Under the pieces are notes generated by a model. That model saw only the letters and a program-made list of their open reading frames with translations, had not been told where the DNA came from and did not search any database. This document shows, in pieces, positions 19,145-27,086 of a stretch of DNA of 64,000 nt. A program made the translations under genes and the position numbers. Every line of letters starts with the position of its first letter. Position 1 is the first letter of the stretch. Where the stretch lies: NCBI RefSeq assembly GCF_009189165.1, contig NZ_CP045118.1:2480001-2544000 (forward strand), in the 5' to 3' direction. The DNA is from Pseudomonas sp. SCB32. GTDB lineage: Bacteria > Pseudomonadota > Gammaproteobacteria > Pseudomonadales > Pseudomonadaceae.

Positions 19145-21208
19145 TCACTCCCGGGCGATCAGCGGCAGTTCACGGGCGTACTCGTGTGGGAGGCGGTCGC
19201 TGTCGAGGTAACGGGCGTACTTGTGCCCCTGGTAGACCGCCGCCGCGATGGTTGCCGGTGCCTGGCAGTCGCCGACCAGGCGCAGGGAATCGATGCCGGC
19301 CTCGCGCATCGCCTGGGGCTGCGCGTCCAGTTCGAGGAACAGGCGGTCATCGGGCAGCCGCGCGGTCACGCTGACCACGCTGGCGCAGGCCAGCTGCCGA
19401 CGCCGGCCGGTGACTTCGCAGACCAGTTCCACGTGCGCACCGTCGAAAGCGACGAGGTTGTGGTGGCGGACGATCTGCACGCCCAGTTCGAGCAGGCGCC
19501 GCAGGATGGCGGTGGACTCCAGGGTGTTGGCGGTCCAGGAGGCGACTTGCATGGCCGGTGTCACCAGCGTGACGGCCAGGCCCCATTCGATGCAGCGTTC
19601 GGCCAGCACCCCGGCCATGTAGTAGTGGTCGTCGTCGAAGATCACCACCGGTCCCTCGGGCCGCCGGCCGGCCATCAGGTCATCGGGGGTGAACACCTTT
19701 GCCGAGTCGAAGCCTGGCAGCGCCCAGCCATTGGCCCGGCCAACGCCGTCGCGGCGCCAGTGCGAGCCGGTGGCGATGGCCACGTGGCCGGCGCCGAATT
19801 CGAGGATGTCGGCGGCAGACAGGGGGCTGTCGAGGTAGAGATTGACATTGGCCATGGGCTGCAATTGGCCGACACGCCAGTCGCGCACCCGCGCCCACTC
19901 GCGCAGGCCGGGCAGAGCGGATTCGTGCAGCACTCGGCCGCCAAGCTCCGAGGTGGCCTCCGACAGATGCACTTCATACCCGCGCCGTGCAGCGGCGAGC
20001 GCCGCTTCCAGGCCGGCCGGCCCGCCACCAACGACCAGTATGGTGCGCTCCGATCCACGTGGCGGAATCTTCTCCGGGTGCCAGCCACGGCGCCATTCCT
20101 CGCCCATGGTGGGATTCTGCGTGCAGCGAAGGTTGCTGCTGCTGTAGTCGCTGGAGACACAGATGTTGCAGCCGATGCATTCACGGATGTCGTCGATGTC
20201 GCCGCGCTCGATCTTGCTCGGCAGGAACGGATCGGCAATCGAGGGCCGCGCCGCGCCAATGAAATCCATTACCCCGCGGCGGATCTGGCTGACCATGGTG
20301 TCGGGCGAGGTGAAGCGGCCCACCCCGACCACCGGCTTGCTGGTCAGGGTCTTGACGAAGGCGGTGTATTCCTCCTGGTAACCTTCCTTCTTGAAGCGCG
20401 ACGTGGCGCTGTCGTTGCTCCACGCGCTGACGTTCACATCCCACAGGTCCGGCAGTTCGGCGAGCATCGCGATGATGTCGCGGCCTTCTTCGGCGCTGAC
20501 GATGCCGTCCGGGCCGAGCAGCTCCTCCACGCCCAGGCGTACCGCTACTGCGCAGCGGTCGCCGACTGCCTCCTTGGTGTCCTCGATCAGCTCGCGCAGC
20601 AGACGCACGCGGTTTTCCAGGCTGCCGCCATACTCGTCGCAGCGGTCGTTCTTGCGCCGCTGCAGGAAGTGCATTGGCAGACCCAGGTCGTGGGAGGCGT
20701 AGACGTACACCAGGTCGAACTCGGCGCGCTTGGCCCGCAGCGCGGCCTGGCGGTGCCACTGGCGCAGCTCGCGGATGTCGCTCTTGCTCATGGCTCGCGC
20801 TTGAACCGGCGCATGGTAGGTGATGGGTCGGTGCGAGGGGCCGATCGGCACCTCCCGGCTATCGTAGTTCGCGCAGGTGGGACCGTGATGCATGATCTCG
20901 ATGCCCGCGAGGGCGCCGTATTCATGCACCGCGTCGGCCATCAGCGCGAGCGCCGGGATATCCAGGTCGCTCCACAGGCGGCCTTCGTGGAACGGCGAAC
21001 AGTCGCTGGTGGGATGAATTTCCACCTCCTCGGTGCAGATCACACCCCAACCGCCTTCCGCCTTCACCCGCCGCAGCTCGGCGAGTCCGCGCGGCTGGGT
21101 CCAGCCCATGCCATTGCAATGCGAGACCTGGAAGAATCGGTTCTTCGCGGTGACCGGGCCGATGCGCTGCGGCTCGAACAGAATGTCGTAACGTGGATCA
21201 CGGGACAC
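19145..21208 (-). CDS. Trimethylamine/dimethylamine dehydrogenase-family iron-sulfur flavoprotein with altered pocket
   Basis: 687 residues in the TMADH order: an FMN TIM barrel (1-340), a [4Fe-4S] motif CIGCNIC (C344, C347, C350) plus C362, then an FAD/ADP-binding domain starting ILVVGGGPAGLEAAL. By comparison with Methylophilus TMADH as I remember it, C31 matches the cysteine that bonds FMN, and Y170, H173 and D266 match its catalytic triad. W263 matches one wall of the aromatic bowl. The other two walls differ: the position of Tyr60 is E61 and that of Trp355 is D354. A bulky or additionally charged amine is therefore more likely than trimethylamine. The start is GTG at 21208 with GAGGGGG upstream. 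It sits inside the basic amino-acid ABC operon. Confidence 0.88.
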   Translation of the reverse strand: MSRDPRYDILFEPQRIGPVTAKNRFFQVSHCNGMGWTQPRGLAELRRVKAEGGWGVICTEEVEIHPTSDCSPFHEGRLWSDLDIPALALMADAVHEYGALAGIEIMHHGPTCANYDSREVPIGPSHRPITYHAPVQARAMSKSDIRELRQWHRQAALRAKRAEFDLVYVYASHDLGLPMHFLQRRKNDRCDEYGGSLENRVRLLRELIEDTKEAVGDRCAVAVRLGVEELLGPDGIVSAEEGRDIIAMLAELPDLWDVNVSAWSNDSATSRFKKEGYQEEYTAFVKTLTSKPVVGVGRFTSPDTMVSQIRRGVMDFIGAARPSIADPFLPSKIERGDIDDIRECIGCNICVSSDYSSSNLRCTQNPTMGEEWRRGWHPEKIPPRGSERTILVVGGGPAGLEAALAAARRGYEVHLSEATSELGGRVLHESALPGLREWARVRDWRVGQLQPMANVNLYLDSPLSAADILEFGAGHVAIATGSHWRRDGVGRANGWALPGFDSAKVFTPDDLMAGRRPEGPVVIFDDDHYYMAGVLAERCIEWGLAVTLVTPAMQVASWTANTLESTAILRRLLELGVQIVRHHNLVAFDGAHVELVCEVTGRRRQLACASVVSVTARLPDDRLFLELDAQPQAMREAGIDSLRLVGDCQAPATIAAAVYQGHKYARYLDSDRLPHEYARELPLIARE

Positions 21209-21259
21209 GCGATACCCCCTCGGCCGTGCGTGCGGCCGATCTTGTTCTTGTGAGTGGGG

Positions 21260-21279
21260 GCGGCCCGTCAGCGGGCCGC
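21260..21279 (-). terminator. Intercistronic hairpin downstream of the binding-protein gene
   Basis: Perfect 8-bp GC stem GCGGCCCG / CGGGCCGC with loop TCAG and no T run, 12 bases after the solute-binding-protein stop. In ABC operons such hairpins commonly lower downstream expression and stabilise the binding-protein mRNA. Confidence 0.6.
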
Positions 21280-21290
21280 TATGGCAGGGA

Positions 21291-22073
21291 TCAGAGGATT
21301 TCTACGTCGAAGTACTTCTTGCGCAGTTGCTCGTAGGTACCGTTGCGGATGATCTCGGCCAGTGCCTGGTCCATGGCCTGGCGCAGCTCCTGGTCTTCCT
21401 TGCGCAGCCCGATGCCTTGTCCGGCGCCGAAGTAGGCGGGATCGCCGACCTGCTGGCCGACCAGGGCGAAACCCTGGCCCTGGGGCTTCTTGATGAAGCC
21501 CTCGAGACCGGGAATGGTGTCCTGGAGAGTGGCGTCCAGGCGGCCATTGACCAGGTCCATGTAGGCTTCTTCCAGCGACGGATAGCTGACGATTTCCGCA
21601 CCGGCCTTGGCCAGTACTTCCTTGGCGTAGCGCTCGTGGGTCGTCTCGCGCTGCACGCCCAGGCGCACTCCCTTCAGCGTCTCCGGCCTGGCAGCGTCAT
21701 ACGCTGCACCGGCCTTGGCGATAACCTGGACGTTGCTGCTGTAGTACTTGCTGGTGAAGGCAATCTTCTGCTCACGCTCCGGCGTGATGGTCATCGAGGC
21801 GACGATGGCGTCGAACTTGCCCGCCAGCAGCGCCGGGATCATCCCATCCCAGTCCTGGATGGCCCAGGTGCAGCGCGCATGCAGCTGGGCGCAGAGGGCG
21901 TTGCCGATATCCACGTCGAAACCCTTCGGCTGGCCATTCGGCCCCATCTCGTTGAAGGGGGAATAGGCGCCTTCGGTAGCCAGGCGGATTTCCTTCCAAT
22001 CCTTCGCCTGGGCGCCTCCGTGCAGCAGGGCGAGACTCAGGGTGGCGACCATCAATCCATGCAATCTTTTCAT
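21291..22073 (-). CDS. Periplasmic polar amino-acid binding protein (ArgT/HisJ-like)
   Basis: 260 residues. Residues 1-23 are a signal peptide (ATLSLALLHGGAQAK). The mature part has the SBP_bac_3 signature: IRLATEGAYSPFNEMGPNGQ near 29, GFDVDIGNALCAQL near 51, DGMIPALLAGKFDAIVASMTITPEREQ near 76, and GRLDATLQD later. The family binds lysine, arginine, ornithine, histidine or opines. AGGAAG precedes the ATG. High expression relative to the downstream genes is expected from the hairpin that follows. Confidence 0.93.
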   Translation of the reverse strand: MKRLHGLMVATLSLALLHGGAQAKDWKEIRLATEGAYSPFNEMGPNGQPKGFDVDIGNALCAQLHARCTWAIQDWDGMIPALLAGKFDAIVASMTITPEREQKIAFTSKYYSSNVQVIAKAGAAYDAARPETLKGVRLGVQRETTHERYAKEVLAKAGAEIVSYPSLEEAYMDLVNGRLDATLQDTIPGLEGFIKKPQGQGFALVGQQVGDPAYFGAGQGIGLRKEDQELRQAMDQALAEIIRNGTYEQLRKKYFDVEIL

Positions 22074-22105
22074 CGTTGCTTCCTCGTTGGACTGGATGGG
22101 CGCGT

Positions 22106-23431
22106 TCAGGCGCCCAGGGTTTGTTCGATGGCGGCGTCGAGCAGTGCCAGGGCTTCGTCGCAGGTCGCCCGGTCGATCATCAGTGGCGGCATCAGACGCA
22201 GCGTGCTGACTCCGCAGGTGAGCAGCAGCAGGCCCTGGCGCCAGGCGTTGTGCAGCAGGCGTTCCGCGAACTCCCGGGCTGGCTTGCGCGTACGGCTGTC
22301 AGTGACCAGCTCGACGCCGATCATCAGGCCCTTGCCGCGGACATCGGCGATCAGTTCCGGGTAGCGCCGTTGCAGATCGCGCAGACGCTCCAGCAGGTAA
22401 TCGCCCATGGCGGCAGCGTTCTGCATGTAGCCGTTCTCGATCAGCGCCAGGGTTGCCGAGGCTGCGGCGCAGCAAAGTGGGTTGCCACCGTAGGTGTTGC
22501 CATGGGCGCCGCGTTTCCATTGCTGCATCAGGGTCTTCTTCGCTGCCACAAGACCGATTGGCAGGCCGGAGCCCAGGCCCTTGGCCATGGTCACGATGTC
22601 CGGTTTCAGGCCCCAGTGCTCGCAGGCGAACATCTTCCCCGTGCGGCCGGCGCCGGACTGCACTTCGTCAGCGATCAGCAGGATGCCGTGACGGTCGCAC
22701 AGCGCGCGCAGGCCGGCGAGGAAACCTTCAGGCGGCAGCAGGTAGCCGCCTTCGCCCTGGATCGGTTCGAGCAGGATGGCCGCGACCTCGTGGGCCGGCA
22801 CGTTGCTCTGGAACAGCACGTTCTCCAGGTAGTCCAGCACTGCCTGGCCCTGGTCGACTCCGGCCAGCAATGGGCGCAGGTTGTTCGGGTAGGGGATATG
22901 GGTGACCCCGGGCATGCCGGGGAAGAAACCGGCCTGCTGGGTGTACTTGCTGGCGGTGAACGACAGCGAGCCCATGGTGCGTCCGTGGAAGCCACCGATG
23001 AAGCCGATGAAGCGCTGCCGGCCGGTGACGTAGCGCGCCAGTTTCAGCGCACCTTCCACGGCTTCGGTGCCGGAGTTGCAGAAGAAGGTCATGGCGGGTT
23101 CGCCAAAGGGCGCCAGACGATTGATGGTTTCGGCCAGGCGGATCTGTTCCTCGTGCCAGTAATCAGAGGAAATGTGCAGGAACTTGTCGGCGGCCTGTTT
23201 CACCGCGTCGACCACTTGCGGATGGCTGTGGCCGGTGGAGCACACGGCGATACCGGCGGCGAAGTCGAGGAAGCGGTTGCCGTCGACATCCCAGACTTCC
23301 GCACCGCGGCCGTGGCTCATGACGAAGGGGTAATCGCGAGGGTAGGACGGGGAAACGACGGCGGTGTCGCGCTCGATCATGGCCTGGGCCTTGGGGCCGG
23401 GCAGGGCGGTGACGATGTGCTGGATGGACAT
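22106..23431 (-). CDS. Class III PLP aminotransferase (GABA/ornithine aminotransferase-like)
   Basis: 441 residues. GNRFLDFAAGIAVCSTGHSHP near 52, FFCNSGTEAVEGALKLARY near 104, LIADEVQSGAGRTG near 235 and TMAKGLGSGLPIGLV near 264 (PLP lysine) define the class; the overall pattern is that of GabT-type 4-aminobutyrate or diamine aminotransferases. AGGAG stands 6 bases before the ATG at 23431; upstream in-frame starts run into the dehydrogenase gene. It follows the aldehyde dehydrogenase by 59 bp, a natural pair for turning a terminal amine into a carboxylate. Confidence 0.91.
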   Translation of the reverse strand: MSIQHIVTALPGPKAQAMIERDTAVVSPSYPRDYPFVMSHGRGAEVWDVDGNRFLDFAAGIAVCSTGHSHPQVVDAVKQAADKFLHISSDYWHEEQIRLAETINRLAPFGEPAMTFFCNSGTEAVEGALKLARYVTGRQRFIGFIGGFHGRTMGSLSFTASKYTQQAGFFPGMPGVTHIPYPNNLRPLLAGVDQGQAVLDYLENVLFQSNVPAHEVAAILLEPIQGEGGYLLPPEGFLAGLRALCDRHGILLIADEVQSGAGRTGKMFACEHWGLKPDIVTMAKGLGSGLPIGLVAAKKTLMQQWKRGAHGNTYGGNPLCCAAASATLALIENGYMQNAAAMGDYLLERLRDLQRRYPELIADVRGKGLMIGVELVTDSRTRKPAREFAERLLHNAWRQGLLLLTCGVSTLRLMPPLMIDRATCDEALALLDAAIEQTLGA

Positions 23432-23490
23432 GGAACACTCCTGAAATACGTGCATGAAGGCGGCGCCGCGATCGGCGCGGAGAGGCTGGG

Positions 23491-25062
23491 TTAGTCGACG
23501 CGGGTCTGCGACTGTTCGCGCAGGTACTGCGGCAAGTAGTAGAACGAGGCGATCGCCTTGCCGGTGTTGCCCGAACCCTTCCAGCCGCCGAAGGGCTGGT
23601 AGCCGGGCCACGCGCCGGTGGTCGCGCCCTGCGGGCGGTTGGCGTAGGTAACGCCGGCCTCGATGTGCTCGAAGAACCAGTCGGTCTCGCTGGCGCTGCC
23701 GTAGAACCCGGCGGTGAGGCCATAGGGGCTGTCATTGGCCTCTGCGAGTGCCTGTTCCAGGTTGGATACCCGGGCGAGCATGGCGATGGGCAGGAACATC
23801 TCGACTTTCCACAGTGGGTGATCGAGTGGTGCCTCGGCGAGGGTCGGCGCGCAGTACAGGCCATCGGCGAAGCCCTCGCCACGCAACTGTTCGCCACCGG
23901 CGAGCAAGCGTGCGCCGTGCTGCTGCAGCTGCTTGCTGTAGCCGGCGAAGTCGTCATAGGCCGCGCGCGTTGCCACCGGTCCCATCCAGTGGGCGCGCTG
24001 GGCCGGATCACCGATGCGGATCGTGGCGATCTGTTGCACCAGGCGTTCGATCAGGGCATCGGCCACTGCTTCCTCGACATAGATGCGCGACAGCGCCGAA
24101 CATTTCTGGCCTTGCATGCCGTAGGCCGAACGCAGGATGCCCAGCGTCGCCCGCTCCAGGTCGGCGTGGCGGCTGACGATCACCGCATTCTTGCCGCCCA
24201 TTTCGGCGATGCACGGCCGCGGATAGTCTCGCGCCAATTGGGCGCGGGCGATGCCCATGCCAGTTTCATAGGAGCCGGTGAAGGTGATGCCGGCCGTATC
24301 CTCGTGCTCGACCAGGGCCCGGCCGGCGACGCGCCCGCTGCCGCACAGGTAGTTGAATACACCATCGGGGATGCCGGCATCGCGGATGCATTCGGCGAGC
24401 AGCCGTCCGGCCCAGGGAGTTTCGCTGGCGCCCTTGAGTACCACGCAGTTGCCGGTGACCAGTGCGGCGCTGGTGGGACCGCCGGCCAGGGCAAAGGGGA
24501 AGTTGTACGGGGCGATGACCACCCAGGCCCCATAGGGTTTGAGAATGCTGCGGTTGCGGCTGGTGAAGTCGCTCAGCGGGTCGTTCGGCAGCGCATGGTC
24601 GAAGCCCTGATTCTGCTCCATCAGGTCGCTGTAGTGATCGAAGAAGACGGCGGTTTCCTGGACCTCGCCGAGTGCCTCCATACGATTCTTGCCAGTCTCC
24701 AGGCTGACTGCGGCGGCGATATGGTAGACCCGCTCTTCGATCAGCCGGGCCACCCGGCGCATCAGCTCGATACGTTGCTGCCATGGCATTGCGCGCCAGG
24801 CGGGGAAGGCGCTGCGGGCGGCGGCGAGGGCGGCGTCGACCTGCTCGCGCTCGGCTACATGGAAACGCCCCAGCAGCAGGTTCTGATCGACCGGGCTGCG
24901 CTTTTCCAGCGGAGCGGCAGCGAACACGTCCTTGCCGTCGATGAACAGCGCGTGATCGCGCCCAAGATCCGCCCTGACCTCGTCCAGGGCCCGCTCGAAG
25001 CGCTCGTGCAGGGCCGCTGGCGGGGCATACATGGTCGAATAGGTCAGCTTGAAGTCGGTCAT
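23491..25062 (-). CDS. Aldehyde dehydrogenase, 1-pyrroline-5-carboxylate dehydrogenase-like
   Basis: 523 residues. The long N-terminal extension, the segment AVSLETGKNRMEALGEVQETAVFFDHYSD and the total length resemble RocA/PutA-type glutamate-semialdehyde dehydrogenases. The general-base motif is CIAEMGGKNAVIVS and the catalytic cysteine is in MQGQKCSALSRIYVEE. It would oxidise the semialdehyde made by an aminotransferase or by the flavoprotein dehydrogenase. The ATG at 25062 (GAGGA, about 8 bases upstream) is preferred over the in-frame ATG at 25077. First gene of the seven-gene minus-strand run ending at the ATPase gene, with the repeated operator just upstream. Confidence 0.92.
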   Translation of the reverse strand: MTDFKLTYSTMYAPPAALHERFERALDEVRADLGRDHALFIDGKDVFAAAPLEKRSPVDQNLLLGRFHVAEREQVDAALAAARSAFPAWRAMPWQQRIELMRRVARLIEERVYHIAAAVSLETGKNRMEALGEVQETAVFFDHYSDLMEQNQGFDHALPNDPLSDFTSRNRSILKPYGAWVVIAPYNFPFALAGGPTSAALVTGNCVVLKGASETPWAGRLLAECIRDAGIPDGVFNYLCGSGRVAGRALVEHEDTAGITFTGSYETGMGIARAQLARDYPRPCIAEMGGKNAVIVSRHADLERATLGILRSAYGMQGQKCSALSRIYVEEAVADALIERLVQQIATIRIGDPAQRAHWMGPVATRAAYDDFAGYSKQLQQHGARLLAGGEQLRGEGFADGLYCAPTLAEAPLDHPLWKVEMFLPIAMLARVSNLEQALAEANDSPYGLTAGFYGSASETDWFFEHIEAGVTYANRPQGATTGAWPGYQPFGGWKGSGNTGKAIASFYYLPQYLREQSQTRVD

Positions 25063-25120
25063 TGTTATTGTCCTCACGCACCCGGGGGTGCGCTGATCGT
25101 GTGGTGACGTTGCGAGGCAA

Positions 25121-25169
25121 ATGAAACACTTGGATCATTATCGTGTCAAGTGAATCATTTGTGTGATTC
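25121..25169. promoter_or_regulatory. Operator-like repeat upstream of the aldehyde dehydrogenase (copy 2)
   Basis: TGAAACA (25122), 2 bases, TGGATCA (25131), 13 bases, TGAATCA (25151): the same architecture as at 16866-16901, here on the plus strand. In addition GAATCA (25152-25157) forms a perfect inverted repeat with TGATTC (25164-25169). The element lies 59 bases upstream of the dehydrogenase ATG. Confidence 0.6.
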
Positions 25170-25205
25170 GCACGCCGCCGCGCCAGCCTTGCAAGCGGTT
25201 TTCGA

Positions 25206-26162
25206 TCAGGCGCGCCGGAAGCGCTCGCGGTATTCGCTGGGCGTCACCCCCAGCCGCTGCACGAACACCCGCCGCATCCGCGCCGCGCTGCCGAAGCCGC
25301 AGCGCCAGGCGATCACTTTCAATGCCAGGTCACTGCCTTCCAGCAATCCGCGCGCCGCGTCGATGCGGGCGCGCTGGACGAATTCCGCCGGCGTCACACC
25401 GGCTTCGCGCACGAAGATACGGGCGAAGCTGCGCGGGCTCATCGCCACTTCGGCGGCCAGTTGCGGCACGCCCAGGGGCTGGTCGAGGTTTTCCTGCACA
25501 TGGCGCTGGATGCGCGCGACGGGCGAAGTCTCATCCGCCGGTGCCTGGAGGAAGGGGCTGAACTGCGACTGCCCGCCCTGACGCTGGGCCACCACCAGCA
25601 GGCGCTTGGCCACCGACAGCGCCACCGCCGCGCCGTGGTCTTCGGCGACCAGGGCCAGCGCCAGATCGATACCGGCCGTGACGCCCGCCGAGGTCGCCAG
25701 CGCACCATCGCGAACATGGATGCGGTCCGGCTCCACTTGCGCCTGCGGGAAGCGTTCAGCCAGCCGCCGCGCATCGCTCCAATGGGTGGTCACGCGCCTG
25801 CCATCGAGCAGCCCCGCGTGGCCGAGGAGGAAGGCGCCGGTGCAGATCGAGCCGTAGCGGGGTGCCTGGGCACAGGCGGTGCGCAGCCAGTCGAGCAGTT
25901 CGGCGCTGGGCGTTTCCTCAGGTAATTTCGGGCCACCGGGAACCAGCAGGATATCGGCGGCAAGCCCCTGTTCGAGGCTGAAGTCGGCGCCCAGCCACTG
26001 CCCATTGGAGGCGCGCAAGGGCAGGGGTGGTGCGGCAAGGGTGACGACCTGGTAACCCTGGCCGGGTGGCACGAATGCGTTGGCTTCGGCGAACACGTCC
26101 AGCGGCCCGGAAACGTCCAGCGCCTGGACGCCGGGGAACAGCAGCATGGCCACGCGTTTCAT
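25206..26162 (-). CDS. GlxA-type AraC-family regulator with DJ-1/PfpI domain
   Basis: 318 residues. The N-terminal class-I glutamine-amidotransferase-like domain (MKRVAMLLFPGVQALDVSGP; GSICTGAFLLGHAGLLDGRR near 104 with the nucleophile-elbow cysteine) is followed by a C-terminal AraC HTH pair from about 215 (LAAEVAMSPRSFARIFVREAG and VIAWRCGFGSAARMRRVF). Relatives include ArgR and GbdR-type regulators of amino acid or quaternary amine catabolism in Pseudomonas. It is beside the operator at 25121, whose 20-bp direct repeats suit an AraC-type protein, so it is a strong candidate to control the amine cluster. Confidence 0.9.
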   Translation of the reverse strand: MKRVAMLLFPGVQALDVSGPLDVFAEANAFVPPGQGYQVVTLAAPPLPLRASNGQWLGADFSLEQGLAADILLVPGGPKLPEETPSAELLDWLRTACAQAPRYGSICTGAFLLGHAGLLDGRRVTTHWSDARRLAERFPQAQVEPDRIHVRDGALATSAGVTAGIDLALALVAEDHGAAVALSVAKRLLVVAQRQGGQSQFSPFLQAPADETSPVARIQRHVQENLDQPLGVPQLAAEVAMSPRSFARIFVREAGVTPAEFVQRARIDAARGLLEGSDLALKVIAWRCGFGSAARMRRVFVQRLGVTPSEYRERFRRA

Positions 26163-26422
26163 GGCGTCTTCCGATCCGATCGATGGCTCTCATTCTTGCG
26201 GCTCGCCGATGTGGCTGCAATCGCTCAAGGCGTGCAAATTTTGCCAGTTCGCCTTCGAATGGCGACACAATCGACCAGACAGTGCCTGCTCAGCGCCGCA
26301 TTGTTGCGATATCCGCAGGATTCCATTGTCGAAGCCGCGCTGTGCCACAGGCGGCCGTTCGACTAGATTTTCAGTTGTGGGCCACGAATGGCGCGACCCG
26401 CGTGATCGTTGAGGCTGCTGCC

Positions 26423-26665
26423 ATGAAATCCGCCCTATCCCTTCTGTTCGCCGTCCCCGCCGTGCTGCTTTCCATCACCGCCTTTGCCGAAGAGGCGCCT
26501 GTCTATCACTACGGCATGCCGCTGGACGTGGCGAAGGTGCTGCGTATCGAGCAGCCCAACGAACGCTGCGAAGTCAGCCTGGCCACCATGACCTACCTGG
26601 ACTCCCACGGGCAGGTCCATGCCGTGCGCTACCTGCGCCAGACTGCGCGCTGCAGCGACGTCTGA
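26423..26665 (+). CDS. Small exported DUF2790 protein
   Basis: 80 residues with a signal peptide (about 1-22, ending TAFAEE) and the DUF2790 core VYHYGMPLDVAKVLRIEQ with two cysteines (in NERCEVS and ARCSDV) that probably form a disulfide. This family occurs largely in Pseudomonas, often in several copies per genome, and has no known function. The ATG at 26423 has GAGG 8 bases upstream. The frame is open well before this, but only the part from here has coding character. Confidence 0.82.
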   Translation: MKSALSLLFAVPAVLLSITAFAEEAPVYHYGMPLDVAKVLRIEQPNERCEVSLATMTYLDSHGQVHAVRYLRQTARCSDV

Positions 26666-26830
26666 GCCGCGCGGCAGAGGGTGTAACGGCTAGGCGAGTC
26701 TCGCTGAACGCTCGGAACTCAAGTCAGGGTTTCGTCAGATTTGGTGCGAAAAAGCTGCATCGTGCCCCGAAAATCCGCACAATGCACATTTGAGCTATCT
26801 TGAAACGCCGTTATACCCACCGGAAGTGTG

Positions 26831-26851
26831 CATTGTGAACAGTTCACAATG
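26831..26851. promoter_or_regulatory. Perfect 21-bp palindrome upstream of the cytosine operon
   Basis: CATTGTGAAC, central A, GTTCACAATG. It is about 235 bases before the codB start in an A/T-richer zone, and looks like an operator for a dimeric regulator. The operon-encoded PucR protein is the first candidate; a GntR-type regulator from elsewhere is also possible. Confidence 0.6.
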
Positions 26852-26922
26852 TTCGACATGCGCCGCGTCGTTCCTGATTGGCTTTTCCGGCCCGCTATTT
26901 GCTATGGGCCGGGAGTCCATAG

Positions 26923-27063
26923 AGCTGGTTTGCAATCTTGCGAGCTAGAGCCGTAGGAGGCGGCAAGCGCCCGAAGAGCGGAGTTTACGTTCTGTAAATG
27001 AGCATCTGAGGGCGCTTGCCAACGCCCTACGGCCGACGCGCAGCAGATTGCAAGCGGGCTCTC
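26923..27063 (+). ncRNA. Long imperfect palindrome, putative structured leader of the cytosine operon
   Basis: About 140 bases that fold back on themselves in three tiers: TTGCAATCT (26930) with AGATTGCAA (27044); GCCGTAGG with CCTACGGC, continued by GCAAGCGCCC with GGGCGCTTGC; and a central TTTAC / GTAAA hairpin. It ends 23 bases before the permease start. It could be a regulatory leader or simply a dispersed palindromic repeat inserted there. Confidence 0.45.
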
Positions 27064-27086
27064 AACCAATCCCGCGGAGATACCGG

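Noticed and set aside
19145..21208. Assigning dgcA (dimethylglycine demethylase)
   Set aside because: The sequence follows trimethylamine dehydrogenase (CIGCNIC motif, cysteinyl-FMN Cys, matching N terminus) more closely than the DgcA pattern as I recall it, and no partner dgcB is adjacent.
26066..26422. Upstream extension of the DUF2790 gene
   Set aside because: The frame is open but lacks coding character, and the signal peptide with its ribosome site begins at 26423.
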